Shown here in pieces: positions 26,524 to 36,049 of a DNA stretch of 64,000 nt (positions within the stretch are counted from its first letter, which is position 1; each line of letters starts with the position of its first letter). The DNA comes from Paenibacillus sp. Soil766 (lineage in GTDB: Bacteria; Bacillota; Bacilli; Paenibacillales; NBRC-103111). The position numbers and the translations under genes are program-made. The notes under the pieces were generated by a model. It searched no databases and was not told the DNA's origin. It saw only the letters and a list, made by a program, of their open reading frames with translations. The stretch covers positions 53,747 to 117,746 of the forward strand of contig NZ_LMSJ01000024.1 of NCBI RefSeq assembly GCF_001428105.1. The letters are read 5' to 3'.

Positions 26524-28422
26524 CTAAAAATACACATCTGCAGAGTATCTCACTAATTTCTTTTCTACATCTAGTCGTAGGAACGGATAGTCCTTCAAAT
26601 CATACCCGCTTGACTCTAATATCAACCAGTAAAAACTATCTAGCCCTACTTCTAAGCTTAAGCTCGAAGCTCCACCGAACCGACTATTACATTCGATGAT
26701 ATGGAAAAATCCCTTTGAATCAATTATTACTTGCATAACAACATGCCCGTACAATTGTAATCGCTCTGCTAAATTGCTGCACAGCTCCTCTAACGCTTGG
26801 TTTCGGATCGTTTCCGTAATTTGAGACTCTCCATCAACAACATAAGTCCTTTCCCGAGCCACACACCCTTTGACCATTCCAAGCTTATCAATATATAAAT
26901 CTACGCTTATTTCTCTCCCTTGAACAAATGGCTGAAAAATCGGGCTGGATAACGACTTCGCATGCTTCGTAGCCGATTCACCGTCCAATTGGATTCCAAT
27001 GGATTTCGATCCTGCTCCGAATCTCTCCTTTACCACATACGAAACAGCATTAATCGAACTTATATCATCAACGGTAGGGATTACTGGAAAGCCCTGTTTG
27101 GATAATTCATTGTAAAATTTAAGCTTGTCCAAACAAGCTTCTACAGAGCTTGGTGACGATACCATAACATAGATCTCATTCTCTAACAATAATTGTTGAT
27201 GCTCGCTGAAATAAGCAAGTTCACCATCGCGAGTAGGAATTACAATATTAATCGAATTCCGCTTGCAATAATCAACAAAATCTTCTATTGAAAGGTTTGA
27301 CAACCTGGGCATTTCCCAAAACTTATCGACAAAATAGGCTCCGATACAACTCGGATTTACATCCGCCCCAATAATTTTCCGGTTGTCTCCTAATTTGCAA
27401 ATCGCTTTCTTTAGTGAATTCAACAATGGAATTTTTTTGGATATACTTGTAACTAGAACATTCCGCTCTACCTCAGTTGGCAGTGAACTCTCTGCGGCCT
27501 TCCGTTCATGTTCAATAATTTGCGGAATGGCTTCCTCCAACTGAACTTCCGGCTTCCATCCAGTGTGTTCGAAAAATAAGTCCATATTCGCTTGCGATGC
27601 CTCGAATGGATCATTAGATTCCATCTCGTCCCATTGCATATCTGGGAAATGTTTTCGTAACACCTTCAATACATCACTAACACGTCTCGCGTTGTCATTA
27701 CCCAAATTGACAATTCCCTGAGCACCGGACTGCGCAAGCCTAAGTAATCCTTCGGCCACTTGATCTGCAAAAATATAGTCAAACAAACCCTCTTTGTTGT
27801 AGACCGTCAGTTTTTCTCCCTTTAGTAAAGAGCGTATCCATCTGGATATTACATCTTTTGAACTTTTACCGTAAACTCTGAAAATTCTGGCACTAACTGT
27901 TTCATAACGATTCTTATTAAAATGCTGTAAAAATCTAAGTTCCACTTCATGTAGTAATTTTGCTGCACCACACAAATTTCGGGGATAAATCACATCCGTT
28001 TCTTTCAAGCGAAGTGCAGACTCGGCAGACACCGGGAATGTATACAACTCAGGATTATAAATCAAGTAACTGGAAGCAAATACTACCTTTTTAAGATTTG
28101 GACTATTTTTCAAGCAATCCATCAAATGATGACTTAATCGCATATTATGCAGATAGTTTTCATCCCAAAAATCATAGGACTCGACAGATCGTTCGAACGT
28201 TGCCGCCAAATGAAAAAAATAGTCAGGATTAAAAGTGACTACTTCTTCTGGTGTGATGTAATTTAAATCGCCTTGTCGGTACTTGACATCTAGACCCCAG
28301 TGTTCAGGCTTTGCCTTTATATCTCCAACAAAAACGTCTGCACCAAGCGTCAGCAGCTTTTCAACCAATGCCCTTCCAATAACACCAGCTCCACCACTAA
28401 TAAATACTCGTTTACCAATCAT
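26524..28422 (-). CDS. Fusion of an SDR sugar epimerase with an ATP-grasp ligase
   Basis: The 632-residue protein has two parts. Residues 1 to about 305 are an extended SDR with SGGAGVIGRALVEKL, FHLAATFERSVESY and a YPRNLCGAAKLL segment where the YxxxK pair is replaced by YPRNLCGAAK. From about 315 on there is an ATP-grasp domain: a pre-ATP-grasp segment NVLVTSISKKIPLLNSLKKAI, the loop VKERFGAGSKSIG at about 465, and the metal-ligand motif IIECNSRFGGASSLS at about 576. ATP-grasp enzymes join a carboxylate to an amine or other nucleophile. It may therefore attach an acyl or amino-acid group to a sugar whose other part the SDR builds. The start overlaps the upstream gene by 11 bases; a GTG two codons earlier is possible. 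Confidence 0.75.
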   Translation of the reverse strand: MIGKRVFISGGAGVIGRALVEKLLTLGADVFVGDIKAKPEHWGLDVKYRQGDLNYITPEEVVTFNPDYFFHLAATFERSVESYDFWDENYLHNMRLSHHLMDCLKNSPNLKKVVFASSYLIYNPELYTFPVSAESALRLKETDVIYPRNLCGAAKLLHEVELRFLQHFNKNRYETVSARIFRVYGKSSKDVISRWIRSLLKGEKLTVYNKEGLFDYIFADQVAEGLLRLAQSGAQGIVNLGNDNARRVSDVLKVLRKHFPDMQWDEMESNDPFEASQANMDLFFEHTGWKPEVQLEEAIPQIIEHERKAAESSLPTEVERNVLVTSISKKIPLLNSLKKAICKLGDNRKIIGADVNPSCIGAYFVDKFWEMPRLSNLSIEDFVDYCKRNSINIVIPTRDGELAYFSEHQQLLLENEIYVMVSSPSSVEACLDKLKFYNELSKQGFPVIPTVDDISSINAVSYVVKERFGAGSKSIGIQLDGESATKHAKSLSSPIFQPFVQGREISVDLYIDKLGMVKGCVARERTYVVDGESQITETIRNQALEELCSNLAERLQLYGHVVMQVIIDSKGFFHIIECNSRFGGASSLSLEVGLDSFYWLILESSGYDLKDYPFLRLDVEKKLVRYSADVYF

Positions 28423-28984
28423 TTTCACCGTACTCCTTCAAGCAACCATGGATTATGGAATCTGTAATAGCGCCTTGCACTTGCACATGCTGCTTCATTC
28501 TGCCTTCGTAACGAAAACCTGATTTCTCCAAGGCAGTAATGTGATCTGGTCTAATATCATACGTTTCCGTAAACAACCGATTGAATGCAAGACTTTGAAA
28601 CGCAACTTTTTTTAACAAAGTTAAAAACATAGAAAAATCGCGTTTATACTGTACTTTGTCGACAATGCGTGTTGTTTCCAGCAAGAATGATACTTCTGCC
28701 CGTAGAGAAGACCAATCTATGTTAGTCAACCCGCCGTATCCGATACACACACCGTCCATTAAGTAGCTAAACAATATGAGTCTTGGCTGTTCTTCTGTAT
28801 ATGATGGCTTAATCACCTTGTTATAATAATTTATTTGGTCATCATCAGTAAGCAACTTGTTTTGTCTAAGCACATCAATTTGAGTGTTTCGCCATTCTTT
28901 AATATAGAGTAAATCTTGTTCCCTCAAGGGCGTTAGAGCGTATGCCCCTTCCTCAAAATGATCTGCCGGTAAGCAAGCATACAT
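28412..28984 (-). CDS. GNAT-family acetyltransferase, PseH-like
   Basis: A 190-residue GNAT protein with YALTPLREQDLLYIKEWRNT at the N-terminus and AFNRLFTETYDIRPDHITALEKSGFRYEG, where acetyl-CoA binds. In pseudaminic acid synthesis PseH acetylates the 4-amino group after PseC; this gene or the one at 34840 could do it. Its stop overlaps the start of the SDR/ATP-grasp gene. Confidence 0.72.
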   Translation of the reverse strand: MYACLPADHFEEGAYALTPLREQDLLYIKEWRNTQIDVLRQNKLLTDDDQINYYNKVIKPSYTEEQPRLILFSYLMDGVCIGYGGLTNIDWSSLRAEVSFLLETTRIVDKVQYKRDFSMFLTLLKKVAFQSLAFNRLFTETYDIRPDHITALEKSGFRYEGRMKQHVQVQGAITDSIIHGCLKEYGENDW

Positions 28985-29014
28985 TAGATAAGTCCTTCCT
29001 TTATTCGGCAGTCG

Positions 29015-29746
29015 TTACTGGCCTAATTTTTTTTGCTCCACATGGGCATTTATCATCGGCAGTTCTGGGTATTCTTTCATTAATCCAATAACTTGCCTCC
29101 ATCCAAACATTGAATTTTTCGCATAAAGTCTGCGATAAATTTCATTAATTAACTCCCAATCTTCTTGCGTATCCAACGTCCACCTATAGCTAGAGTAATC
29201 AATTTCATTAGTGTAAGATGCAAGTTTGAAACTATGGGGGTTTTGGTATATATATGGCGTTACGTGTTCCAAGTGCTCTGGACTGACGGCATTCTCAAAG
29301 GCCTTTTGTAGGACCGACATTAAGAAAACCTCCGTATCGAGGCCTCTCGGAAACGAACGTTCCAATGAATTGCTAACATAGTCTGCATTTTCTGCATGGA
29401 AAAATCTAATCACTGCCGCGGTAACATCAGGATCGATAAGTGGACAGTCGGAAGTGATTCGGATGATAATATCAGCCTCGGCTTTGACTGCAGCTTCGTA
29501 ATAACGAGACAACACGTTCTGCTCATTTCCACGATATACCTTAATGCCATAAGTATTCATTTTCGACTCGATCACGTCATCCTCAGAATTAGTTGTAGTT
29601 GCCACCACTATTTCATCAATGTTATCAACTGCTTGTAATCTATGGACCACATGTCCGAGTACAGTGTCATCTTCCAACCTTTTCAACACTTTGCCGGGCA
29701 ATCTGGTTGACCCCATCCTAGCTTGAATAATTGCTACTGTCTTCAC
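29015..29746 (-). CDS. SpsF-type nucleotidyltransferase (copy A)
   Basis: The 243-residue protein starts VAIIQARMGSTRLPGKVLKRL, the nucleotide-binding signature of the SpsF (COG1861-like) cytidylyltransferases, and has TSDCPLIDPDVTAAVI with the metal-binding aspartate. It could activate the nonulosonic acid as a CMP-sugar in place of a classical PseF. A second related gene lies at 30804; the two share the same layout but differ throughout. Confidence 0.8.
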   Translation of the reverse strand: MKTVAIIQARMGSTRLPGKVLKRLEDDTVLGHVVHRLQAVDNIDEIVVATTTNSEDDVIESKMNTYGIKVYRGNEQNVLSRYYEAAVKAEADIIIRITSDCPLIDPDVTAAVIRFFHAENADYVSNSLERSFPRGLDTEVFLMSVLQKAFENAVSPEHLEHVTPYIYQNPHSFKLASYTNEIDYSSYRWTLDTQEDWELINEIYRRLYAKNSMFGWRQVIGLMKEYPELPMINAHVEQKKLGQ

Positions 29747-29767
29747 GCTGAAACCGTCCTTTCAAAT

Positions 29768-30787
29768 TCAGAGCACCATGAGATTGTTCTGAAGCAACAA
29801 TTCGCGCAGCTCTTCCCTGCTAATTGTTGCTACATTATGAGAACTGTATCCTTCATTGGAAGCAGGCTTGGCATTCTCGTATGTGAGCGGCTTTTTAAGA
29901 AATGCATTGGGAATGACGAACATATCCGGAAGCTCTAAGGCATGTACAGCCTCCTCGTCGGTCATCAGTTCCTCATACATTTTCTCTCCAGGGCGAAGGC
30001 CGATTTCCTTAATCGCTATTGAAGCTACATCTATATGCAACTGCTCAGCGGCTAGATTGGTAACTACATCAGCAAGGTCGTTTAGACAGATAACGGGCAT
30101 TTTCAACACAAATATCTCGCCACCTATCGCTAACTTCATCGCTTGTACAGTTAGGTTAGTCGCTTGTGGCAGCGTCATCATAAACCGACTCATATTCAAA
30201 TCCGTTACGGTAATTTGGCGTTTCTCTTTGATCTGCCACTTAAACAGAGGAATTACTGATCCTCTAGAGCCCATAACATTACCAAAACGAACTGCCGCGA
30301 ATATAGTCTGTTTGGGTCCGGTTTGACTTTGCGCTGCAGAAATTAACCGCTCAGCCATCAGCTTTGATGCTCCATATGTGTTGGTTGGAGCAATGGCTTT
30401 ATCCGTGCTAGTAAACACTGTTTTTTTCACACCAGCATTTATTGAAGCTTGGATCACATTTTGAGTGCCTATGATATTCGTCTGTATAGCTTCAAATGGA
30501 TTGTATTCACAGGAAGGAACATGCTTCATCGCAGCAACATGAAATACGTAATCTATATCCTGCATTGCGCGGTGAACGCGATCATAATCTCTCACATCCC
30601 CAATTAAATATCGAATATTGGTATATTCATACATTTCTTGTTGGAGTTCAAATTGTTTATGCTCATCGCGACTTAAAATTCGTACGACCTCTGGATTATC
30701 CAATAAAATATGCTTTAGAATACTTTTTCCAATTGTCCCTGTCCCACCAATAATAAGGACCTTTTTTCCTTTATAAAAATGTTCCAC
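29768..30787 (-). CDS. pseB: UDP-sugar 4,6-dehydratase, PseB/FlaA1-like
   Basis: This should be the first enzyme of the pathway, a UDP-GlcNAc 4,6-dehydratase/5-epimerase. I chose the GTG at 30787 (339 residues) behind TGGGGGA; an open frame continues 49 codons upstream but runs into the preceding gene. The Rossmann motif IIGGTGTIGKSILKHIL, the family-specific VFTSTDKAIAPTNTYGASKLMAERL and RFGNVMGSRGSVIPLF are all seen, pointing to the short inverting-dehydratase family. AMKHVPSCEYNPFEAIQTN is also typical. Confidence 0.88.
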   Translation of the reverse strand: MEHFYKGKKVLIIGGTGTIGKSILKHILLDNPEVVRILSRDEHKQFELQQEMYEYTNIRYLIGDVRDYDRVHRAMQDIDYVFHVAAMKHVPSCEYNPFEAIQTNIIGTQNVIQASINAGVKKTVFTSTDKAIAPTNTYGASKLMAERLISAAQSQTGPKQTIFAAVRFGNVMGSRGSVIPLFKWQIKEKRQITVTDLNMSRFMMTLPQATNLTVQAMKLAIGGEIFVLKMPVICLNDLADVVTNLAAEQLHIDVASIAIKEIGLRPGEKMYEELMTDEEAVHALELPDMFVIPNAFLKKPLTYENAKPASNEGYSSHNVATISREELRELLLQNNLMVL

Positions 30788-30803
30788 TATTTTCCCCCAA
30801 CCC

Positions 30804-31541
30804 TCATCTGGCCTTTTTTTGTATAATGTGTCGGTTTGATTCCGAAAGGTGTGGATTACTTTGTAAAAATTTGACAATGTCATATAAACCAAAGAACGGT
30901 TTCTGTGGATAAAGCTCGTCATATATCTTTGCAATTAACATATAATCGTCCTGTGTATCGAGCGTTAAACGATATTCTGGATGCCTTAGTATCCAAGGTG
31001 CCTCTACGTTTGACAGCCTGTACTGCTCTGGTCGCTCATAAAAATAAAGAGAAACGTGCTCGCGGTCTGCGGGGTCCTTCGTTATTTTTTCTATACGGCT
31101 TAACTCCGATGCCCTGAACACTTCAACGCTATATCCTAACGGATACGTTCTCACTAAATGATTTCCCACATAGTCCAAATAAGGGTGCTCTAACATCCGC
31201 TGTATAGCACAATCTATGGTTTCTGCATCAATGAGTGGACAATCACTAGTAATTTGTACAATAAAATCTGTATGGAATGCTTCCGCCGCTTTCACTGTCC
31301 GCTCAAGGACATCCTCTTCGCTGCCTCTGTAATATTTCACATTATGTATCTGAGCTGTTTCAACGACCACATCATCCTCTTGATTCGTCGTCGTAGCAAC
31401 AATAATTTCATTCAAATATTTCGACTGCTTTAAACGCTCTATCAGTCTTACTAGTGCTGGAGCACCAGCTAAATCCATCAACACTTTACCAGGAAGTCGC
31501 GTTGATGTCATTCTTGTAGCAACTATAGCATTAATGTTCAT
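30804..31541 (-). CDS. SpsF-type nucleotidyltransferase (copy B)
   Basis: A 245-residue relative of the gene at 29015, with VATRMTSTRLPGKVLMDL at the N-terminus and ITSDCPLIDAETID. In the first motif QARMGSTR has become ATRMTSTR, so the glycine of that loop is lost. The two copies may activate different sugars. Its start overlaps the preceding gene by 11 bases. Confidence 0.78.
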   Translation of the reverse strand: MNINAIVATRMTSTRLPGKVLMDLAGAPALVRLIERLKQSKYLNEIIVATTTNQEDDVVVETAQIHNVKYYRGSEEDVLERTVKAAEAFHTDFIVQITSDCPLIDAETIDCAIQRMLEHPYLDYVGNHLVRTYPLGYSVEVFRASELSRIEKITKDPADREHVSLYFYERPEQYRLSNVEAPWILRHPEYRLTLDTQDDYMLIAKIYDELYPQKPFFGLYDIVKFLQSNPHLSESNRHIIQKKAR

Positions 31542-32544
31542 TGCCAGCTGCCACCCCCTTCAAATATGAATAAACTCTTTCCGTGGACAAGCCATCTAAC
31601 CAAATGAAATCTTCCATATCTGTATGGTGTACTACTGAACGTGATTCTGTTTGTATAAAACGATGTACTGCTTTTCTAAAATCTTCTTTGGATGTAATTA
31701 AAGGAGTCAGTCCTAGTTTGTTCGTAATACATCCATCTTCTTCTTGCAAATTTGGTTGGTAGCTTATAGCAGGAACCCCCAACAAGACAGAATGAAGCAG
31801 TCCCATCGTACTCATACCAATTATTAAGTCGTATTGCAGAACAAGTTCCCGAAGATTCCCCTCTACTTGAAACCGTGAGTTATCTATAACCCATTCTTCT
31901 TTATCCTTCGGATGAAATTTCACATCCAATTGCCAACCATCCATAGTCTGGAACAGTTCCAAACAATCCAACAACACAAGTTGTTCCGTATAACCTAAAC
32001 GATCACCGTACAAGCTGGATAACGGCTGTGATAGAAATAATGCTTTGCAAGTATTCAATTCTTTCTTTTTGGATTGACTGCCGCTAAGCACCAACTCATC
32101 TAATCCAGGATGGCCCAGCACCATCAAACTCTTTTCCGGTACACCTGCCATTATTGATTCAGCTTTGGCCAGCTCATCCATCACAATGTATGTGTCGGGA
32201 TAAACATATCCTTTGGACTCAAGTAAAAATCGGCTCGCATAGTTGGACCAATAATCTAATATTGACACCGTTTTTACCTGGTAAGATTTGCAAAGCTCTA
32301 TTGCTCGCAGTTCGATATCACTATCCCAGCTCGTCCCCGTTACTAGTAAAGCTATTTCGTTACTCTTCAACCGATGTAGGAGATGTTCTAGAAACCGCTC
32401 ACCCGAGATCAATAGTTTGGCATTCATTTTACCAGCAGGCCCTACACAATGACACTCTGCACTATTATCTTGAAATTCATTGTACACTGGATAAATTACT
32501 TCATATCCACCGGGGTCATGTGCTACAAACAGTATTTTTTTCAT
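31531..32544 (-). CDS. GT-B-fold protein, candidate UDP-sugar hydrolase or glycosyltransferase
   Basis: The 337-residue protein has a nucleotide-sugar transferase-like layout: an N-terminal Rossmann-like half (MKKILFVAHDPGGYEVIYPV) and a C-terminal half with MSTMGLLHSVLLGVPAISYQP, similar to the donor site of GT-B enzymes. No recognisable PseG (UDP-sugar hydrolase) is present in the operon, so this gene could fill that step, but the GSGH-type N-terminal motif of PseG is absent. Coupled to both neighbours by overlaps. Confidence 0.55.
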   Translation of the reverse strand: MKKILFVAHDPGGYEVIYPVYNEFQDNSAECHCVGPAGKMNAKLLISGERFLEHLLHRLKSNEIALLVTGTSWDSDIELRAIELCKSYQVKTVSILDYWSNYASRFLLESKGYVYPDTYIVMDELAKAESIMAGVPEKSLMVLGHPGLDELVLSGSQSKKKELNTCKALFLSQPLSSLYGDRLGYTEQLVLLDCLELFQTMDGWQLDVKFHPKDKEEWVIDNSRFQVEGNLRELVLQYDLIIGMSTMGLLHSVLLGVPAISYQPNLQEEDGCITNKLGLTPLITSKEDFRKAVHRFIQTESRSVVHHTDMEDFIWLDGLSTERVYSYLKGVAAGNEH

Positions 32545-33814
32545 AGGCCCTTAGCTGATCTCTTTCCGTCCACAACTTATGAATTGCGGATAAAAAGTCC
32601 TTAATATCCGTTGATGTAAATGGCGCTCGGCATACATCGGCAAGCAATAGCTCTTCGTCAAACATGTGCTCCGTCACAGGACAAATGCCTTTCTTATATA
32701 CTTGAATTGGATCTTCGATGAATGCGAATGGGTAATTCGTTTGATTGTACACCTTCTTATGTTGAAACATCGGTATGAGGTAGATCGGTTTGACATAACC
32801 TTGATTTAGAGGGAAGCCTTCAGCTTTCATTGCTGATGCAAATGTTGACCTGCTGATGCCCCAAGTTTCCTTATTGTACTGGATCGGATATACATAGTAA
32901 GAATGCTCGTAACCTTCCGGAATAACTACTTCCCGAAGTCCTGGCATTTCCCGAAGTCCTTGAGACAATTGATCTGCTAATGCGCGGCGGATTTCCAGAA
33001 AGCCGTCTAATTTCTTTAATTGCTCTATGCCGATTGCGGCATGAAGCTCTGTCATTCGGTAGTTGGATCCAAGAACAACCGTCTCGTTATCGTTCAAGTC
33101 ATCGAGAACTACTTCCCCATGATTTCGAATAAGCTGGCATCGACGGGCAAGCTCCTCATTATCCGTTACAATAATTCCACCTTCGCCGCTGTGTATGATC
33201 TTATGGTAGTTCAAACTATAAATCCCTAGGTCGCCGATGGTTCCGGCTTGCTTTCCATTGACTGTAGCACCGGGAGCTTGGGCGTTATCTTCGATTACAT
33301 ATAACCCGTGCTTACGAGCAATGGCTACAATTTCATTCAAATGCGCCGGGAGCCCAAAAATGTTGGCGACAATGATCGCTTTAGTCCGCGGAGTAATCCA
33401 TCGTTCGATTTCTGTTGGATTCATATTATACGTTTCTGGATGAATGTCAACAAACACTGGAACTCCATTATTCATTAATATCGCACTGGCTGTGGCGACC
33501 ATTGTAAATGGCGTTACCAAGACCTCATCGCCAGGACCAACTTCACACGCAGCAATGGCAGCATGTAAAGCAGTGGTGGCCGAATTAACGGAAATTGCGA
33601 ACTTACTTTGAAACTTGTCAGCAAAGTCGCGTTCAATTTCCTTGACCTTAGTCCCACCCAAAAACCCATCCCCTGCTCTACCCAAAAAGGAGGATAAATT
33701 GCCGGATCGCATCACATCGTTCACAGCGTCGCACTCTTCTTCCCCCATGGTATTCACCCAAGGAATCGCAACTTGCCTAACCGGTGTTCCACCCAATAGT
33801 GCTAGTTTAACCAT
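32516..33814 (-). CDS. Second DegT/DnrJ/EryC1-family sugar aminotransferase
   Basis: This 432-residue PLP enzyme has SVNSATTALHAAIAACEVGPGD, the aspartate in VIEDNAQAPGATV and the cofactor lysine in SLNYHKIIHSGEGGIIV. It is clearly distinct from the PseC-like enzyme at 21654 and is followed by an oxidoreductase and then preceded in transcription by an acetyltransferase. It starts within the last bases of the Gfo/Idh gene (8-nt overlap). Confidence 0.85.
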   Translation of the reverse strand: MVKLALLGGTPVRQVAIPWVNTMGEEECDAVNDVMRSGNLSSFLGRAGDGFLGGTKVKEIERDFADKFQSKFAISVNSATTALHAAIAACEVGPGDEVLVTPFTMVATASAILMNNGVPVFVDIHPETYNMNPTEIERWITPRTKAIIVANIFGLPAHLNEIVAIARKHGLYVIEDNAQAPGATVNGKQAGTIGDLGIYSLNYHKIIHSGEGGIIVTDNEELARRCQLIRNHGEVVLDDLNDNETVVLGSNYRMTELHAAIGIEQLKKLDGFLEIRRALADQLSQGLREMPGLREVVIPEGYEHSYYVYPIQYNKETWGISRSTFASAMKAEGFPLNQGYVKPIYLIPMFQHKKVYNQTNYPFAFIEDPIQVYKKGICPVTEHMFDEELLLADVCRAPFTSTDIKDFLSAIHKLWTERDQLRAYEKNTVCST

Positions 33815-34820
33815 ATGTTTTCACCTTTACTTTCTGCATAGTTTTGCTAACATGAGATTGTTGCAGTGCATCTGCCACGAATAATGGAGAAAGACCGTCA
33901 TTAATATCACATGCTGGGCGACTATTTCCGTTTAATACCTCTATTATATTTTGTATCGCATTAGCAATGGTGGATTCCTGTAACAAGTTGGTTTCTTCTT
34001 TTACCGCATGTAAGCTATGGAACCCGCTAAACAACGGATGTGATCCCTGTTCGAAATATACAACTCGATTGCCGCTCTCCCTAATTTCAACCTTTCCTTT
34101 GGCGAAATATAAATCGAGCTCAAACATGTAGTACTGCTCATCATTAAAAGATTCGGCATAACCGGTGGTACCATTTATTGTTTTAAATAGAAAATCATAC
34201 GATGGATCATTATCTTTGTCCGCGGTTGTGTATACTTGACCAATCACCTGAACAGTATCTATCGCCCCAACAAACCAATGAATCAAATCGAATATATGAG
34301 AACCCGTATTAAATATCCCTCTTGTATATTTAACGTGTACTTTTTGCAATTCTCCAAAAATCTTCTGATCAATGGCTTCCTTGATCCGAGTCATTCCTCC
34401 GAGCCATCGTCTTGATAAATTCGGAATGACTAAGCAATCTGTCGACCGCACGAATTCGAGAATTTTTTTAGCATCAAAAACATCCAAGGCCACGGGCTTT
34501 TCACAGAAGATAATTTTAGGTGATGCTTCTGCAACGATTGTTTTCAGGATTTTCAATCTGTGTTCAGGAGGGGTACATACACTGACCACATCTGGTTTTG
34601 TTTCCCGCAGCATCAATACTAGATCATCATAGAATTTGGTTTCTGGTGACAACTTATTCAAATATTGTTCTTGGCTGGTTCTAGAATCCATAGCAGCAAT
34701 AAGCTGTATGTCGGGGGTTCGCTTATATGCCAAAGTATGACTTGCCGGTGCAACTCTTTTTGGATCAAAGTCATACATTAAACCGATCTGTCCCAATCCT
34801 GCTATAGCCGCCTTGTACAT
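33807..34820 (-). CDS. Gfo/Idh/MocA-family oxidoreductase
   Basis: A 337-residue NAD(P)-dependent dehydrogenase with the nucleotide-binding AIAGLGQIGLMYD at the N-terminus and the family EKP motif in IIFCEKPVALDVF. Next to an aminotransferase and a GNAT protein it resembles the oxidation-transamination-acetylation modules that build 3-acetamido sugars, such as the WbpB/WbpE pair. The substrate is inferred only from context. Confidence 0.85.
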   Translation of the reverse strand: MYKAAIAGLGQIGLMYDFDPKRVAPASHTLAYKRTPDIQLIAAMDSRTSQEQYLNKLSPETKFYDDLVLMLRETKPDVVSVCTPPEHRLKILKTIVAEASPKIIFCEKPVALDVFDAKKILEFVRSTDCLVIPNLSRRWLGGMTRIKEAIDQKIFGELQKVHVKYTRGIFNTGSHIFDLIHWFVGAIDTVQVIGQVYTTADKDNDPSYDFLFKTINGTTGYAESFNDEQYYMFELDLYFAKGKVEIRESGNRVVYFEQGSHPLFSGFHSLHAVKEETNLLQESTIANAIQNIIEVLNGNSRPACDINDGLSPLFVADALQQSHVSKTMQKVKVKTYG

Positions 34821-34839
34821 TAACTTTCTCCTCTACTGT

Positions 34840-35400
34840 TCAAAGAAAATCCCTATTGAGTTCGTCTTTCAACATTGCCATCATGATAACGTCTACGAAC
34901 TCTCCGTTTTTATAAACCTTGTTCCTTTTTATTCCTTCATTTTTAAATCCGATGGCCTCATAGCTCCTTATTGCACTACGATGAGTAGCCAGCACCCCTA
35001 GTTCGATCCGCTGCATATTCAACTGTTGGAAACCGTGATGGCATATCAAAGCAATTGCCTCTTTAGCCATCCCTTTTCCCCAATATCGCTTTTCCCCTAG
35101 ACAAATTCCCATTTCCGCATTTTGATGCAAAAAATTAATTTCATGTAACCCAATATTACCGATATGCTCATCATTCTCTTTTTCGATAACGGCTAATATG
35201 AGATTTTTCTGGGACAATATGACCTGATCGTAATAACGCCGCAAATCATTTATTGTTGTAGGATAAGTACCTTTAATCATATGCTCTGTCACATCGGAAT
35301 CATTGAACCATCTTAGGTAATTTCCAGTTAAATCCGATTCTGAAATCGATCGCAAATATATTTTTTTACCATTGATAAAAGCACTTTCCAAATTGGCCAC
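34840..35400 (-). CDS. GNAT-family N-acetyltransferase (RimJ-like)
   Basis: The 186-residue protein has FINGKKIYLRSISESDLTG at the N-terminus, the acetyl-CoA loop EMGICLGEKRYWGKGMAKEA and a typical C-terminal ERL-type segment QRIELGVLATHRSAIRSYEAIGF. It probably acetylates an amino sugar; it is one of two such genes in the operon. Confidence 0.82.
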   Translation of the reverse strand: MANLESAFINGKKIYLRSISESDLTGNYLRWFNDSDVTEHMIKGTYPTTINDLRRYYDQVILSQKNLILAVIEKENDEHIGNIGLHEINFLHQNAEMGICLGEKRYWGKGMAKEAIALICHHGFQQLNMQRIELGVLATHRSAIRSYEAIGFKNEGIKRNKVYKNGEFVDVIMMAMLKDELNRDFL

Positions 35401-35416
35401 CGTACTCTTCTCCCTA

Positions 35417-36049
35417 TTATTTCTTTTCTAGAAGAAACATCTGATCGACATTCGATGTTTTTTGATACGGGAACTTTTGATCCTTTACCACTTTCAAATC
35501 AGGAAAACGCTCTAAAAACAACTGCGCAAAGTTCCCTTTCCACATTTTATCATTATTTTCTCGGTAAACGATCTCTTCATAACGATCTGAATAATACTCA
35601 AAGCCCCATATATACTTCGAACTAACACGATACATCTCGTCCATAATTACATGAATATCGTTAGGAGATATATGAATTAACACCCCGCTAGTGTATACCA
35701 GATCGAAATAGCCATCCTTAAAGGGCAAATCAAATGCCGAACCCTGAACAATATTGATCTCCTTCGTCAAGCGCTTCGCTTTCTCAACTGCATACCACTG
35801 CAATTCTAGCCCATACAGCTTCTGAAAGCCAATTTCCTGCAATACATTCAACTGGTTTCCAACGTTACATCCCACTTCCAAAGTCCTGGAATCTTCTAAT
35901 CCTTTTAAAAACTCTCGGTTCATGTCTGAACGGGAATATCCAAACTGCTCTAAATAAACTTGATCTAGTTCTTGTGGGGAATAAGTATTCCTTGCTGTAT
36001 ACTCGGCACCAAATTCACCTTGCCAGAATTCCATTTGTTTCGTTTTCAT
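35417..36049 (-). CDS. Pseudaminic-acid-associated methyltransferase
   Basis: A 210-residue class I methyltransferase with the SAM motif TLEVGCNVGNQLNVLQEIG. The N-terminus MEFWQGEFGAEYTARNTYS matches the methylase family named for its association with pseudaminic acid loci. It may methylate the nonulosonic acid or the modified flagellin. Its ATG overlaps the maf stop by four bases. Confidence 0.85.
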   Translation of the reverse strand: MKTKQMEFWQGEFGAEYTARNTYSPQELDQVYLEQFGYSRSDMNREFLKGLEDSRTLEVGCNVGNQLNVLQEIGFQKLYGLELQWYAVEKAKRLTKEINIVQGSAFDLPFKDGYFDLVYTSGVLIHISPNDIHVIMDEMYRVSSKYIWGFEYYSDRYEEIVYRENNDKMWKGNFAQLFLERFPDLKVVKDQKFPYQKTSNVDQMFLLEKK

